Below, piece by piece: positions 20,651-29,899 of a DNA stretch of 64,000 nt. Position numbers and translations under genes: made by a program. How positions within the stretch are numbered: position 1 is the stretch's first letter; each line of letters starts with the position of its first letter. The notes below the pieces were generated by a model. The model had not been told where the DNA came from and did no database searches. It saw nothing but the letters and a program-made list of their open reading frames with translations. This DNA is from DAOTWA01 sp963702935 (GTDB taxonomy: Bacteria > Chloroflexota > Anaerolineae > Anaerolineales > Anaerolineaceae): contig OY969772.1 in assembly GCA_963702935.1 (NCBI GenBank), positions 1,922,001 to 1,986,000 on the forward strand, given 5' to 3'.

Positions 20651-21401
20651 TTTTCACGCCCATGCACCTGAACGCGGAGATTTCAAGGATTTCTTAAAAG
20701 GTATGGATGAAAACGGAATCAATCTCGCGGTTTTGTGTCCCCTGGGAACTTCAGTTCAAGAAATTTCGAATTCCAACGATCATATCTGGTCATTGGTCAA
20801 ACAATATCCCGATCGTTTGATTGGGTTTGCTTCGGTGATGCCGCGTGAAGACGACGCCGCCCAAACTCTAGATCACTACGTTCGAGATTACGGTTTTCGA
20901 GGCTTAAAGCTACATCCCCCCATCCAGAATTTCTCCCCGCTAGACCCATTGATTGCCCCGGTCATCGAAAAGGCCATCGAATTGGATATTCCGATCCTGT
21001 TCCACACCGGCCCGATTTACGCGCAGAGAGCCGTCACCGCTTACGGCTCTCCCTTGTTGATCGACGAGCTGGCCATTCGCTATCCCGCAGCGAAAATCGT
21101 GATGGCGCACGGCGACCCCCTGGGGGCCGACCCGGCCATTGCCAGCAAGCATCCCAACGTATATTGCGATACGACCCTGAGGTTGGCCGACCTGACCCGC
21201 GTGCTGCCCAATATTGGCGAATTGTACCTGGATCTGCTGCGGGGAGACGAAAAATTGATGTTCGGGACCGATTCCAACCCGACCCGCACCTGGCGCTTTA
21301 AATACAACCTGGATGCGATCAAGGCGATGCCCATTCCTCAGGAAAGCAAAGAAAAGATCCTGTGGAAGACGGCCGCAAAGCTTCTCAAGCTCGCTTTGTA
21401 G
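20640..21401 (+). CDS. Metal-dependent amidohydrolase (amidohydrolase-2 family)
   Basis: 253 residues. TIM-barrel hydrolase: MIIDFHAHAPERGDF (first His pair), GLKLHPPIQNF (Lys/His of the next strand), IPILFHTGP (His) and LMFGTDSNPT (Asp). This order fits ACMSD/amidohydrolase-2 enzymes that hydrolyse amides or decarboxylate acids. It overlaps the Lrp gene and precedes an M14-type deacylase by 33 bases. Substrate unknown; an acylated amino acid is plausible from context. Confidence 0.88.
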   Translation: MIIDFHAHAPERGDFKDFLKGMDENGINLAVLCPLGTSVQEISNSNDHIWSLVKQYPDRLIGFASVMPREDDAAQTLDHYVRDYGFRGLKLHPPIQNFSPLDPLIAPVIEKAIELDIPILFHTGPIYAQRAVTAYGSPLLIDELAIRYPAAKIVMAHGDPLGADPAIASKHPNVYCDTTLRLADLTRVLPNIGELYLDLLRGDEKLMFGTDSNPTRTWRFKYNLDAIKAMPIPQESKEKILWKTAAKLLKLAL

Positions 21402-21434
21402 ACGAACAAACACCACATTTTTAGAGGAGCCATC

Positions 21435-22445
21435 ATGAGCAGTGTCAAGTTTTTGAGCGTCGAAGCCCGGCCAGGTGAAAAGGCCTTCGGACGCGTGCCC
21501 GTTGGGGAATTGCCGGATGGAAATATGCTGGAGATCCCCATCCACGTGGCCCACGGGGAAAAGCCCGGGCAGGTCATGCTGATTACTAATGCGCTTCACG
21601 GCGATGCGTTGTCCGCCGCCTGGACGATCCGCGAGTTCTACACCAACCTGAACACCGCCGAGTTAGCAGGGACGGTGGTGGTCATTCCGGTGTGCAATCC
21701 GCTGGCGGCCGCCGCCAACCGGCGGCACACCCCCCAGGACGGCTGGAACATGAACCGGGTATTCCCGGCGCGTTTCGACAACCTCCACAATCCGGGCTGG
21801 GTCACGCAACAGATGGCCGTCGTCGTCACCAACGCGGTGGATCAGGCCGACATGGTGCTGGATTTCCACAGTGGATCGGACTCGATCATCCACTATATCT
21901 ACGCCCGCACCACCGATCCCGACCAGCACGATCATGCCCTCGAGATCGCGCAAATGTACGGGTTCAAGTGCATTTACGCGGGCGCCCCCGCTTTTTCGGG
22001 AACGATCACCGATTATGCCGCTTCGCAAGGCAAGGAAGCGCTGTTGATCGAGCACGGCGGCATCGATATCCCGCAGCGCTACAAGCAAGAGGCCATCCGC
22101 GGAGTCAATAACATCCTCAAGTATAAAGGGATGATTCCCGGAAAGCCCGATCTGCCCAAGGAACAGATCGTCATCCGCGATAAACAACGCCCCTTGCTCC
22201 GCGCTCGCAACGGCGGCTGGTTTGTGCCGGGCGTCGATGTCTCGCAGCTAAACAATCCCGTTCCCAAAGGTACGGTTTTGGGAAAAATCGTCAACCCTTA
22301 TACCTTCGAGGAAGTGGAGGTGCTCCGCGCTCCCTGTGAAGAGACCATCCCGTTGATGATGAAAACGCTCCCCAGCGTGATGTACCCTGGCGATTACACT
22401 TATATCGTTGGGGAAGGAAAGACCGCGCTGAAATTAACCAACTAA
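21435..22445 (+). CDS. M14-like succinylglutamate desuccinylase/aspartoacylase family deacylase
   Basis: 336 residues. Zinc site: NALHGDALSA (the usual HGxE appears as HGDA, so the second ligand may differ) and DFHSG (third ligand). NMNRVFPARF is the substrate-binding arginine segment typical of the family, LIEHGG carries the catalytic-region Glu, and the C-terminal beta domain starts near residue 240. Relatives remove acyl groups from N-acyl amino acids or act on ectoine-type compounds. It sits between an amidohydrolase and a peptide importer, consistent with breakdown of imported amides. ATG follows TTAGAGGAG. Confidence 0.88.
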   Translation: MSSVKFLSVEARPGEKAFGRVPVGELPDGNMLEIPIHVAHGEKPGQVMLITNALHGDALSAAWTIREFYTNLNTAELAGTVVVIPVCNPLAAAANRRHTPQDGWNMNRVFPARFDNLHNPGWVTQQMAVVVTNAVDQADMVLDFHSGSDSIIHYIYARTTDPDQHDHALEIAQMYGFKCIYAGAPAFSGTITDYAASQGKEALLIEHGGIDIPQRYKQEAIRGVNNILKYKGMIPGKPDLPKEQIVIRDKQRPLLRARNGGWFVPGVDVSQLNNPVPKGTVLGKIVNPYTFEEVEVLRAPCEETIPLMMKTLPSVMYPGDYTYIVGEGKTALKLTN

Positions 22446-22804
22446 CCAGACGCCCAACCCGAGCCAGAACGCTCCCACCTTCGCCGGTTGGATCGTTCTG
22501 GTTCATCAAGAGTTTCTATTTCACTGTAAAGAACAGTCAAAGAGCCGAGAAGGACACATCCTTTCGCCAGAGGAGGTCTATATACACCAACCAGACGCAA
22601 TCCCTCCAAAAAATATCTATATCCTCTTGTAAGTCCACATCCACCGGGTGGCGCGGGATCGAACCTCCCGACCACCACACGATCCAGGTGGCCCAAGCGA
22701 TACCCTCCCCTTGTTTGCGGTCCGTTGTCCCTTCCCCAAACAATAGGCGTCGCAGAACCTTATCTATCATTGGAACAAATGGCGATCATTCGCCGGAGGA
22801 AAAG
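22446..22804. other. Intergenic, about 360 bp, no gene seen
   Basis: No coding signal. Around 22648-22680 the minus strand reads GGGAGGTTCGATCCCGCGCC, which resembles a tRNA T-arm and 3' acceptor but no complete cloverleaf could be drawn. The ribosome-binding site for the next gene (GCCGGAGGA) ends the stretch. Confidence 0.4.
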
Positions 22805-24461
22805 ATGAGAAGCAGGTTATATCCGATATTTTGTGTGGCGATCGTCTGCTCATTCGTTTTGAGCGCATGCGCTTCGCCTACCGCGACCCCCTCTCCAACC
22901 AGCGCCCCTGGCAGCAGTGAGCCAGCCCAGGCGACGGAAAGCAGCCCCGTCAGCAGCCCGACCGTCGCGACCGCGCCCGAGGCCACCACCCCGTCCACGT
23001 CAGGGGAATCCTCGCAGGTTGTAATTGCCCAGGTCGGCGAGCCGAGCACCCTCGATCCCCAGAAGCCGGGCGGAACCGAAGGCGGCAATATCGATTTCAA
23101 TGTCTTTGAAGGCTTAACCGTCCAAACTTCCGGACATGACCGAGGTTAAGCCCGGCCTGGCGACCGAATGGAAGATGGTCGACGATCTCACCTGGGAATT
23201 CAAGCTTCGCCAGGGGGTCAAATTCCAGAATGGCGAAGATTTCAACGCCGAAGCCGTCAAGTACACGGTGGATCGCTTGTTTATGCCCAACGCAGTGCGC
23301 AACCTCTACGATTTCGGCGACTTCTCCGGGGTCGAGATCATCGACGACTACACCATCAACATCAAGACCAAGACTCCCGATCCCCTGGTGCCGGCCAAGG
23401 TGTTCGGCTTGAGCATCCTCCCTCCCAAGTACGACCAGGAGGTTGGGGAAGACGCTTTCGGTATGAAGCCCATTGGCACGGGCCCCTACCAGGTGGTCGA
23501 ATTTACGCCCGGCAAACAGATCGTCCTCGAGGCATTCGATGGCTATTGGGGAACCAAGCCAACCGTCAAGCGCCTGATCTTCAAGCCGGTGCCCGAAGCC
23601 TCCACGCGCCTGGCCGAGCTGATGTCGGGCCAATCGGATATCGTCTTGAGTATCTCCCCCGAAGATATCCCCACGATCAAGGCCAACGCCAACCTGCGCG
23701 TGGCCACCACCCACGGGAAACGGGTTCCCTACGTCGGGTTGGACCTGTTGCCGGATGGTCCCGACTACCTGAAGGACGTACGCGTTCGCCAGGCGTTGAA
23801 CTATGCGATCGACGTGCAGGGCATCATCGATTCCATCCTGCTGGGGTATGGGCAACGGGTTGCCACCGTATTCCGCCCCGACATGGCCGGTTACGACCAA
23901 AGCCTCACTCCCTATCCTTATGATCCTGAGAAAGCCAAAGCGCTTCTAGCCGAGGCCGGCTACAAAGAGGGCGATATCACCCTGAAGGTTTCGGCGAGCG
24001 ATAGCACCACGACCAAAGGCGTCGAGATTGGCGAGGCCATCGCCGGCATGTTGCAGCAGGTGGGAATCAACGCCGAAGTGAACGCGCTCTCTAACCAGGC
24101 CATCCGCGATATGTACATTGGCGGGCAGGAAGCCCACAAGGGGGACGCCCTGTTCCTCTGGAACTGGGGCTCCCGCGAGCCAGACGCCGATTCTACCTTG
24201 AGCGGAACTTTGTTATCATCGGGAATTACCTCCTACGTGAAGGACGATAAGCTGGACGCGATGATCAACGAAGCTCGCACCCAAATGGATCAGACCCAGC
24301 GGGCCGAAAAGTACAAAGCCATTCAGCAATATATATACGACACGTGCCCGGTCATCTTCCTGTACGTCGCCGACGATCTGTACGGGGTGAGCAACCGCGT
24401 GAATTGGACGCCCCGCCGCGATCAGTACATCCTCGGCGTCGATATGTCCCTGGCAGAGTAG
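22805..24461 (+). CDS. Peptide/nickel-type ABC transporter substrate-binding lipoprotein, one frameshift
   Basis: 551 residues after correction. Signal and lipobox: IVCSFVLSACAS; a Ser/Thr/Pro linker; then the SBP_bac_5 fold with VIAQVGEPSTLDPQK, VKFQNGEDFNAEAV, GTGPYQVVEF, RQALNYAIDV and a late TWEFKLRQG-type strand. The frame breaks near 23130 (TCCGGACATG); removing one C gives QTSDMTEVKPGLATEW, the expected family sequence. It should sit on the outer face of the membrane and deliver peptides to the two permeases encoded next. The break is probably a sequencing insertion. Confidence 0.88.
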
Positions 24462-24526
24462 GATCGACTTGCGCTCCTCCCTCTGCTGCGTAGGTGGATA
24501 GGCCCACCCGAAAATGGCGGGTTTAA

Positions 24527-24553
24527 AGTGGGGGCAGACGGTTTGCCCCCACT
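24527..24553 (+). terminator. Stable intercistronic hairpin between binding protein and permeases
   Basis: AGTGGGGGCA and TGCCCCCACT form a perfect 10-bp stem with a 7-base loop, without a T-run. Hairpins at this place in ABC operons usually protect the upstream message so that the binding protein is made in excess; partial termination is the other possibility. Confidence 0.6.
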
Positions 24554-24628
24554 ACTCTTATCGAGGTGATTTCTTACCCGGGTGTCTCTTCCTCTTGACC
24601 AGAAATGGGACACCATCCCAGGAGTTCT

Positions 24629-25546
24629 ATGGGAAGATATATAGCTCGACGACTGCTTCAAACCGTATTTGTGCTGTTCTTCGTATGCACCTTCGTTTTT
24701 ATCATGCTTCATTCGGTGGGCGACCCGGCTCGCTTGCTGGTAAGCCCTGAGAGCACAAAAGTGAACATTGACGAGCTCCGGCATGCCCTGGGATTGGACA
24801 AGCCCTTGATCGTCCAGTATGTCGATTTTATCTTTGGAGTGCTCCACTTCGATTTTGGCAAATCCTTTACCTACAATCAACCCGCCATCCATATTGTTTT
24901 ATTGCATCTTCCCGCGACGCTAAAATTGACGTTTTTCTCTTTATTGCTCTCCATTCCACTCGGCATATTGTTGGGGAGCGTTTCCGCGCTCAAGCCTTAT
25001 ACCTTCTTCGATAACCTGGCTGCCCTCCTGGCCGTTTTTTCAAGAGCAATCCCGGCTTTCTGGCTGGGGATTATGCTGATCCTGTTATTCAGCGTTAAGT
25101 TGCAGTGGCTTCCGCCGTCAGGAGATGGCAGCTTCAAACAACTGATCATGCCAACCATCGCCCTGGGGACGAGCATGGCTGCCGTAGTAGCCAGGCTCAC
25201 TCGTTCCAGCATGCTGGAGGTATTAAGTTCGGATTACATCCGCACTGCCCGGGCAAAAGGCCAAAGGGAAAGCGCCGTGGTGCTGCGGCACGTGCTCCCC
25301 AACACGCTCTTGCCGGTGGTGACCATTATCGGTCTCCAGATCGGGAATTTGCTGGGCGGGTCCATCGTCATCGAGACGGTCTTTGCCTGGCCGGGAATTG
25401 GTTGGCTGTTAACCGAGTCGATCAACATCTTCGATTTTCCGGTGGTGCAGGCCACCGTCTTCATCATCGCTTCGTCCTTCATCCTGATCAATCTCCTCGT
25501 CGATATCCTGTACGTCTTTATTGATCCGCGCATCCGGCTGAGCTAG
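24629..25546 (+). CDS. DppB/OppB-type ABC transporter permease
   Basis: 305 residues from ATG 24629 (CAGGAG upstream). N-terminal helix MGRYIARRLLQTVFVLFFV, the family extracytoplasmic loop with DPARLL and ALGLDKP, six membrane helices and the EAA cytoplasmic loop (YIRTARAKGQRESAVVLRH) that contacts the ATPase. It forms the channel together with the next gene. No ATPase gene is in this operon. Confidence 0.93.
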   Translation: MGRYIARRLLQTVFVLFFVCTFVFIMLHSVGDPARLLVSPESTKVNIDELRHALGLDKPLIVQYVDFIFGVLHFDFGKSFTYNQPAIHIVLLHLPATLKLTFFSLLLSIPLGILLGSVSALKPYTFFDNLAALLAVFSRAIPAFWLGIMLILLFSVKLQWLPPSGDGSFKQLIMPTIALGTSMAAVVARLTRSSMLEVLSSDYIRTARAKGQRESAVVLRHVLPNTLLPVVTIIGLQIGNLLGGSIVIETVFAWPGIGWLLTESINIFDFPVVQATVFIIASSFILINLLVDILYVFIDPRIRLS

Positions 25547-25553
25547 GTGAGAC

Positions 25554-26459
25554 ATGAAACAACTACAACACTCCTACGCTAGAAGCATGGAATTTCTTAA
25601 AAAAAAGTCCATCACGAAATATTTGACCCTGCTCTGGAAAAGGCGAACGGCCATGATTGGGGTAATCATTCTGCTTCTGCTGTTCGTGACGGCGGTGTTT
25701 CAAAGCCAAATCGCGCCCCACGATCCAACCCAGCAGAACATTCGCCATCGTCTGGTCCCCCCCATGTGGGATGCCAAAGGCGACCCCGGATATATCCTGG
25801 GAACGGACCAGTTGGGCAGAGATATTTTCAGCCGCCTGGTCTACGGAGCCAGGATTTCGCTGTTCGTGGGCTTGACCGGCGTAGCCGTTTCCTTCGCGGT
25901 CGGTTCTCTCTTGGGGATGATCGCCGGTTATTACGGCGGGGTGGCCGACGCGGTGATCATGCGCTTCGTGGACGCCTTCCTGGGCTTCCCCTTCTTGCTG
26001 CTGGCCATCACCATGGTGGTTACCTTGGGTTCCAGCCTGAGGAATATCGTCCTGATCCTGGGGCTAACAGGCTGGGTGCCGTTCACCCGCCTGGTGCGCG
26101 GGCAAGTCTTATCTTTTCGAGAGCTGGAATACGTTCAAGCCGCTCGAATAGCCGGGGCCAGCGACTGGAGGATCATGTTCAGGCATATCTTCCCCAACAT
26201 GGTGGCCCCCGTCATCATCTATTCGAGCATGGAAGTGGGGTTATACATCATCACAGAAGCCTCCCTGACCTTTCTGGGAATGGGCATCCCGCCCTCTATC
26301 CCCACCTGGGGGAACATGCTGGCGACCGGGCGCAATTACCTATCGAATTCCTGGTGGCTGGCCACCTTCCCCGGCATTGCGATCGTTCTGACCGTGCTCG
26401 CCTTTAACTTTATTGGAGACTGGCTGCGCGATGCCTTTGATCCCACCACCGTCTACTGA
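25554..26459 (+). CDS. DppC/OppC-type ABC transporter permease
   Basis: 301 residues. DppC signature: N-terminal helix, then HDPTQQNI, LGTDQLGRDIFSRLVYGAR and the EAA loop (EYVQAARIAGASDWRIMFRH), followed by NMVAPVIIY. It starts 8 bases after the DppB stop. ATG 25587 (MEFLKKKS) is an alternative start. Partner of the preceding permease. Confidence 0.93.
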   Translation: MKQLQHSYARSMEFLKKKSITKYLTLLWKRRTAMIGVIILLLLFVTAVFQSQIAPHDPTQQNIRHRLVPPMWDAKGDPGYILGTDQLGRDIFSRLVYGARISLFVGLTGVAVSFAVGSLLGMIAGYYGGVADAVIMRFVDAFLGFPFLLLAITMVVTLGSSLRNIVLILGLTGWVPFTRLVRGQVLSFRELEYVQAARIAGASDWRIMFRHIFPNMVAPVIIYSSMEVGLYIITEASLTFLGMGIPPSIPTWGNMLATGRNYLSNSWWLATFPGIAIVLTVLAFNFIGDWLRDAFDPTTVY

Positions 26460-26494
26460 ATCCAGAGTTTATCATCGCGAAAAAGGAGATTTGA

Positions 26495-27934
26495 ATGTAC
26501 AACACAGAAATCAGAGCTAAGGTTTACGCCGATATCGAAGATCATTTCCCCAAATACCTCGAGGAAGCCCGGCAGCTCGTTCGCCAGCCCAGCATCGCCT
26601 CGCAGAACATCGGGATTTGAGAATGCGCTGCAATGGTCGTAGAACACATCCGGCGCTTGGGGTCGACCGATGTCCGCCCGGTCGAATATCCCACGGGAAG
26701 CCCGGTAGTCTATGGAACGGTCAAGAGCAAGGATCCGCGGGCCAAGACCCTGATCATTTACTGCCTGTACGACGTTCAACCCCCCGAGCCGATCGACGAA
26801 TGGAAAGTGGATCCTTTTGCCGCCGAAATCGTCGATCTCCCCAAATTCGGGCCGAGCATCGTGGGCCGCGGGATTACCAACTCGAAGGGGCCTTTGGTGG
26901 GCACCTTCAAGGCCATCGAATCGATGCAGCGCGTGATGGGAGATATTCCCCTCAACTTCATCTTCGTCATCGAAGGGGAAGAAGAAGCCGGAAGCATCAA
27001 CCTGAAGCGTTTCGTCAACGATTACCGGGAGGAGCTGTCCGTCGCCGATGGGGTATATTTACCCGGCACGCGCGAGGATGAAAACTTCCACCCCAAGGTC
27101 TTGCTGGGAAATAAGGGGATGCTGTATTTCGAATTGGAAGTGAAAGGCGGCGAATGGGGCGGCCCGCGCAGCGGCGATATTCACAGTATGAACGGCGCGT
27201 GGGTAGAAAATCCCATCTGGCGGCTGGCCTGGGCTCTCAACACCATGCGCTCGCCCGACGGGAAAATCCTGGTGGACGGCTTTTACGACGACGTGGCTCC
27301 CATCAGCGCGACGGACCAAAAATTGATCGAACGCCTGGTAAAGACGTTCGACGAGGCCACCTTCAAAGAAGCCCTGGACGTTAGAAGATTTAAAGAAGAT
27401 CTGCACGGAGAGGCGCTGGTCAAACAGTTCCTCTACACCCCCACGATGAACATCCCCGGCATCTACGGGGGATACACGGGTGAAGGCACCAAGACCATCG
27501 TCCCCTACCGCGTGAGGGTTAAATTCGACTGCCGTCTGGTGCCCAATATGGACCCCGACGACATCATGAAGAAGATCATGGCCCACTTGAAGAAGAACGG
27601 TTTCGAGGATATCTCGGTCGTATTTGCGGAAGGGACTTACTTCTCGAAGACGGATGCGCAGAACGACCTGGCGCAGGCCGCCATCCGGGCGATGGAAGCG
27701 AGTGGGAGAACCTCGAATGAGATCTGGCCGCTGCTCCCCGGAACGGGTCCGGCCTACTTATTCACCACCCAACCATTGCACGTGCCCTTCGTAGCTTACG
27801 GCCTCGGCCATGGCGCCAAGATCCACGCACCCAATGAATACCTGGTGGTCGATGGCTTGCGCGATAATATCCAATCCGTCGCAGCCACTTTCCTCGAATA
27901 CCTGCAAATCCAAAGCGAGAAGCAGGCCTCATGA
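26495..27934 (+). CDS. M20-family metallopeptidase, interrupted by an in-frame TGA
   Basis: ATG 26495 follows AAAAGGAG; codon 42 (26618-26620) is TGA, after which the same frame continues to 27934 (479 codons). At that position relatives have an Arg, so CGA to TGA is the simplest explanation. The fold is M20: LYDVQPPEP, GRGITNSKGPL, VIEGEEEAGS (general-base Glu), RSGDIHSMNG and GHGAKIHAPNE. The classical metal ligands His (in HxD) and Asp (in GRGxxDxKG) are Leu and Asn here. I recall a subgroup that changes both together, so this may be its normal site. The role is probably hydrolysis of the imported peptides. An ATG at 26633 could restart translation but would lose 46 residues. Confidence 0.82.
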
Positions 27935-28025
27935 CTCGCTAGCGCCGGTATTCTCACTCCCTGAAGGATTATCCGGCAGCTCCACAGGCAACCTGGCCAC
28001 GAACGCCCCCCTTCAGCTTGCCCCG

Positions 28026-28054
28026 GGTCCCCGCGCAGAGCGCGGGGACCTTTT
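28026..28054 (+). terminator. Rho-independent terminator of the peptide-use operon
   Basis: GGTCCCCGCGC, AGA, GCGCGGGGACC form a perfect 11-bp stem (28026-28050) followed by TTTT. It lies 92 bases after the M20 stop and separates this operon from purH. Confidence 0.9.
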
Positions 28055-28114
28055 AGCATCCGGCCTGCGTCTCAGCCGTTGACCAAAGCGCTTCTCTTTT
28101 ACGCTCCAAACCCC

Positions 28115-28142
28115 TTGTAAAATCGGGGACTTTATTTATAAT
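28115..28142 (+). promoter_or_regulatory. Promoter of the purH transcript
   Basis: TTGTAA (28115-28120), 16 bases, TATAAT (28137-28142). Transcription would start near 28150, right before the hairpin at 28156, so nearly all of the 160-base leader is available for attenuation. Confidence 0.65.
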
Positions 28143-28155
28143 AGAGTCATCAATG

Positions 28156-28204
28156 CCCACCACGCCTCTGCCACCGGCACGCGCACCGAGGTGGGTCGTT
28201 TTTT
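28156..28204 (+). terminator. Attenuator-like terminator in the purH leader
   Basis: CCCACC (28156-28161) pairs with GGTGGG (28190-28195), with an inner TGCC/GGCA stem, followed by TCG and six T. It sits just downstream of the promoter and upstream of purH, so readthrough must be controlled. A short frame, ATG 28153 to TAG 28206 (17 codons, Pro/Arg-rich), overlaps it and could be a leader peptide. A second hairpin (CCAGGC/GCCTGG near 28258-28275) precedes the purH ribosome-binding site CAGGAGG. Confidence 0.55.
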
Positions 28205-28311
28205 AGTTTTCAACGGCTCGCGTGTGGGGAGAAGTGGGTGGGTGGACGTACCTGCCCAGGCGCTATGCCTGGCAGCTTTGATTTTCATCTTCTTCAGGAG
28301 GAACATTTATC

Positions 28312-29811
28312 ATGCCCAAAGCGCTCCTTTCGGTGTTCGACAAGACCGGCCTGGTGGAATTTGCGCGGGGCCTGGTGGCCCTGGGCTGGGAGCTGCTCGC
28401 CTCGGGCGGCACGGCCCACGCCCTGGCGCAGAACGGACTGCCCGTGACGGAGGTGGCCGCTTACACCGGCTCGCCTGAGATCCTGGGCGGGCGCGTGAAG
28501 ACCCTGCACCCGGCCATCCACGGCGGGTTATTGGCCCGCGACCGCGCCGCCGACCGGCGCGAGCTGGCCGGCCTGGGCTGGGGCATGATCGACCTGGCGG
28601 CGGTCAACCTGTATCCCTTCGAAGCCACCATCGCCCGGCCGGACGTAACCTGGGAAGAGGCCGTCGAGAACATCGACATCGGCGGCGTGGCCCTCATCCG
28701 CGCGGCGGCCAAGAACTGCGACCGCGTCACCCTGCTGTGCGATCCGCAGGATTACCCGGCCGTGCTGGAGCGCCTGAAGAGCGGGGGCGTGCCCCCCGAC
28801 CTGCGCCGCGAGCTGGCCCTGAAGGGCTTCTCGACCACGGCGCACTACGACGCGGCCATCTCGGCCTACCTGGCCGGCGGCCGCCTGGAGGCCCTGACCC
28901 TGTACCCCGTGCAGGCCCTGCGCTACGGCGAGAACCCGCACCAGGCGGCCACGCTGTACGGCTACGCCCCCGGCGCCTCTCCCCTGGGCGGGCAGGTGCT
29001 GCAAGGCAAAGAGCTATCCTACAACAACCTGCTGGACCTGGACGCCGCCTGGCGCGCGGCGTGCAGCTTCGAGAAGACCAGCGTGGTGATCGTCAAGCAC
29101 CTCTCGCCCTGCGGCATCGCCTCGGCGGGCGGCCTGGAGGAGGCCTACCGCGCGGCCCTGGCCAGCGACCCGGTCTCGGCCTTCGGCAGCGTGGTGGCCG
29201 CCAACCGCCCCGTGGACCCCGCCGCCGCCCAGGCCATGAGCGAGCTGTTCATCGAGTGCCTCATCGCGCCCGGCTTCGAGGAGGGCGCCCGCGCCGTTCT
29301 CGCCAAAAAGAAGAACTTGCGCCTGGTAGAGATGCCCGGCCTGGAGATCGCGCCGGCCTTCGAGCTGCGCTCCGTCAACCAGGGCGTGTTGAAGCAGTCC
29401 GTCGACCTGGGCGACCCGCCCGGCAGCGCATGGCGCGTGGTCTCGCAGCGCCTGCCCACCCCGGCGGAAGAGGAGGCGCTGCGCTTCGCCTGGCGCGCCT
29501 GCCGGCACGTGAAATCCAATGCCATCGTCTTCGCCCGCGGCGAGGCCACGGTGGGCATCGGCGGCGGGCAGCCCAACCGCGTGGACTGCGTGCGCATGGC
29601 CGCCGAGCGCGCCGGCGACAAGGCGCGCGGAGCGGTGATGGCCTCGGACGCTTACTTCCCCTTCCCCGATTCGGTCGAGCTGGCCGCCGGGGCCGGCGTT
29701 ACCGCTATCGTCCACCCTGGCGGGTCGCTGCGCGACGCCGAATCGGTGGCGGCCGCCGACGCCCACGGCCTGGCCATGCTCGTGACCGGCGTGCGCCATT
29801 TCAGACATTAA
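28312..29811 (+). CDS. purH: Bifunctional AICAR transformylase / IMP cyclohydrolase
   Basis: 499 residues, complete. The N-terminal IMP cyclohydrolase (MGS-like) domain has LLSVFDKTGLVEFARGL, SGGTAHAL, GGRVKTLHPAIHGG and NLYPFE; the C-terminal AICAR transformylase has NPHQAA, GKELSYNNLLD, KHLSPCGIA and GIGGGQPNRVD. It carries out the last two steps of purine synthesis, using 10-formyl-tetrahydrofolate and then closing the ring to IMP, in the cytoplasm. It stands apart from other pur genes here and has its own leader with an attenuator-like hairpin. Confidence 0.97.
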   Translation: MPKALLSVFDKTGLVEFARGLVALGWELLASGGTAHALAQNGLPVTEVAAYTGSPEILGGRVKTLHPAIHGGLLARDRAADRRELAGLGWGMIDLAAVNLYPFEATIARPDVTWEEAVENIDIGGVALIRAAAKNCDRVTLLCDPQDYPAVLERLKSGGVPPDLRRELALKGFSTTAHYDAAISAYLAGGRLEALTLYPVQALRYGENPHQAATLYGYAPGASPLGGQVLQGKELSYNNLLDLDAAWRAACSFEKTSVVIVKHLSPCGIASAGGLEEAYRAALASDPVSAFGSVVAANRPVDPAAAQAMSELFIECLIAPGFEEGARAVLAKKKNLRLVEMPGLEIAPAFELRSVNQGVLKQSVDLGDPPGSAWRVVSQRLPTPAEEEALRFAWRACRHVKSNAIVFARGEATVGIGGGQPNRVDCVRMAAERAGDKARGAVMASDAYFPFPDSVELAAGAGVTAIVHPGGSLRDAESVAAADAHGLAMLVTGVRHFRH

Positions 29812-29899
29812 GCTCGCAGGCCAGGATTCTCCTCTCGCCGGACGTAGGTCGGGATTCGCATCCCAACGGGCGCGAAAAACGGCCATAAGGATAATTACC

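Noticed and set aside
22640..22705. tRNA-like T-arm and acceptor on the minus strand
   Set aside because: Only the T-arm wording fits; the 5' acceptor does not pair and the length is too short for a full tRNA.
26618..26620. Selenocysteine at the in-frame TGA of the M20 gene
   Set aside because: Relatives have Arg, not Cys, there, and no SECIS-like stem is evident after the codon.
28150..28311. ZTP (pfl) riboswitch before purH
   Set aside because: The conserved GGGTCGTGA and CCGCCTGGGC-type blocks are not in the right order or strand; only hairpins remain.
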